Under the pieces are notes generated by a model. The model did no database searches. It was not told where the DNA came from and saw only the letters and a list, made by a program, of their open reading frames with translations. From NCBI GenBank assembly GCA_036824045.1, contig DAITAZ010000033.1, positions 1 through 40,958 on the forward strand: a DNA stretch of 40,958 bases, in the 5' to 3' direction. The DNA is from DAITAZ01 sp036824045. GTDB taxonomy: Bacteria > Pseudomonadota > Gammaproteobacteria > Burkholderiales > Rhodocyclaceae. Shown here one piece after another: positions 40,904-40,958 of this stretch. Each line of letters opens with the position of its first letter. Positions within the stretch are counted from its first letter, which is position 1. Both the position numbers and the translations under genes were made by a program.

Positions 40904-40958
40904 TGGTGGGTGCTGACGGGATCGAACCGCCGACATTCGCCTTGTAAGGGCGACGCTC
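40904..40958 (-). tRNA. tRNA-Val (anticodon TAC), 5' end cut by window edge
   Basis: The 3' 55 nt are present: anticodon stem-loop TCGCC-CTTACAA-GGCGA, T loop TTCGATC, acceptor strand AGCACCC and an encoded ACCA end. The acceptor 5' strand and most of the D arm lie beyond the right edge. Confidence 0.92.

Noticed and set aside
1..40958. CRISPR arrays, insertion sequences, integrases or phage genes
   Set aside because: No regularly spaced repeats, transposase or integrase motifs, or phage structural genes were seen on either strand.

Overview
The window looks like a GC-rich betaproteobacterial chromosome, probably of the Rhodocyclales type (Azoarcus/Thauera-like). This is inferred from gene content: a multicomponent phenol hydroxylase, a TRAP transporter, a motD flagellar stator gene, a cytochrome-c nitric oxide reductase (norCB), and a ppiD gene preceded by tRNA-Asp and tRNA-Val, an arrangement familiar from betaproteobacteria. 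No insertion sequence, integrase, phage gene or CRISPR array was seen.

Region 1 (60-842, minus) is motD at the left edge. Region 2 (965-19389, plus) is a compact aromatic catabolic block: an HpaA-type AraC regulator, a six-gene soluble di-iron phenol hydroxylase (dmpKLMNOP), a three-gene TRAP uptake system, and the homoprotocatechuate meta-cleavage pathway (hpaG1, hpaG2, hpaE, two tandem hpaD copies, hpaF, hpaH, hpaI), then a succinate-semialdehyde dehydrogenase and an MFS efflux-type transporter. The logic reads as 4-hydroxyphenylacetate (or a close relative) imported by the TRAP system, hydroxylated to homoprotocatechuate, ring-cleaved, and taken to pyruvate plus succinic semialdehyde and then succinate. 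The usual flavin-dependent hydroxylase HpaBC is absent, and a bacterial multicomponent monooxygenase sits in its place beside HpaA, the regulator that normally controls hpaBC. This is the most interesting feature of the window. Two promoter regions are visible: one before dmpK with a poor -35 (activator-type) and one before the TRAP genes with a good -35/-10 overlapped by a 17-bp palindrome (repressor-type). This parallels the two-promoter HpaA/HpaR layout of enterobacteria.

Region 3 (19386-22506) is an envelope-stress-like module: a Spy/CpxP-type periplasmic protein and a small membrane protein, divergent from an OmpR/EnvZ-type two-component pair. Region 4 (22519-28282, minus) holds an AlkA-type DNA glycosylase, an orphan branched-chain-amino-acid-type ABC binding protein, a GGDEF(degenerate)-EAL protein and an HD-GYP protein whose catalytic HD doublet reads QD. 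Region 5 (28490-33980, minus) is an ABC export system (membrane-fusion adaptor, ATPase, two FtsX-like permeases) behind a Tat-exported transglutaminase-like protein. Region 6 (34146-36771) has a TlpA-like thioredoxin divergent from norCB, which ends in a clear terminator. Region 7 (36942-40958) has a DUF2062 membrane protein, an RCK-type potassium channel, ppiD, tRNA-Asp and a truncated tRNA-Val.

Genes are densely packed; no gene-free stretch exceeds about 250 bases. All identifications come from reading the translated sequence and recalled family features; no database search was run.
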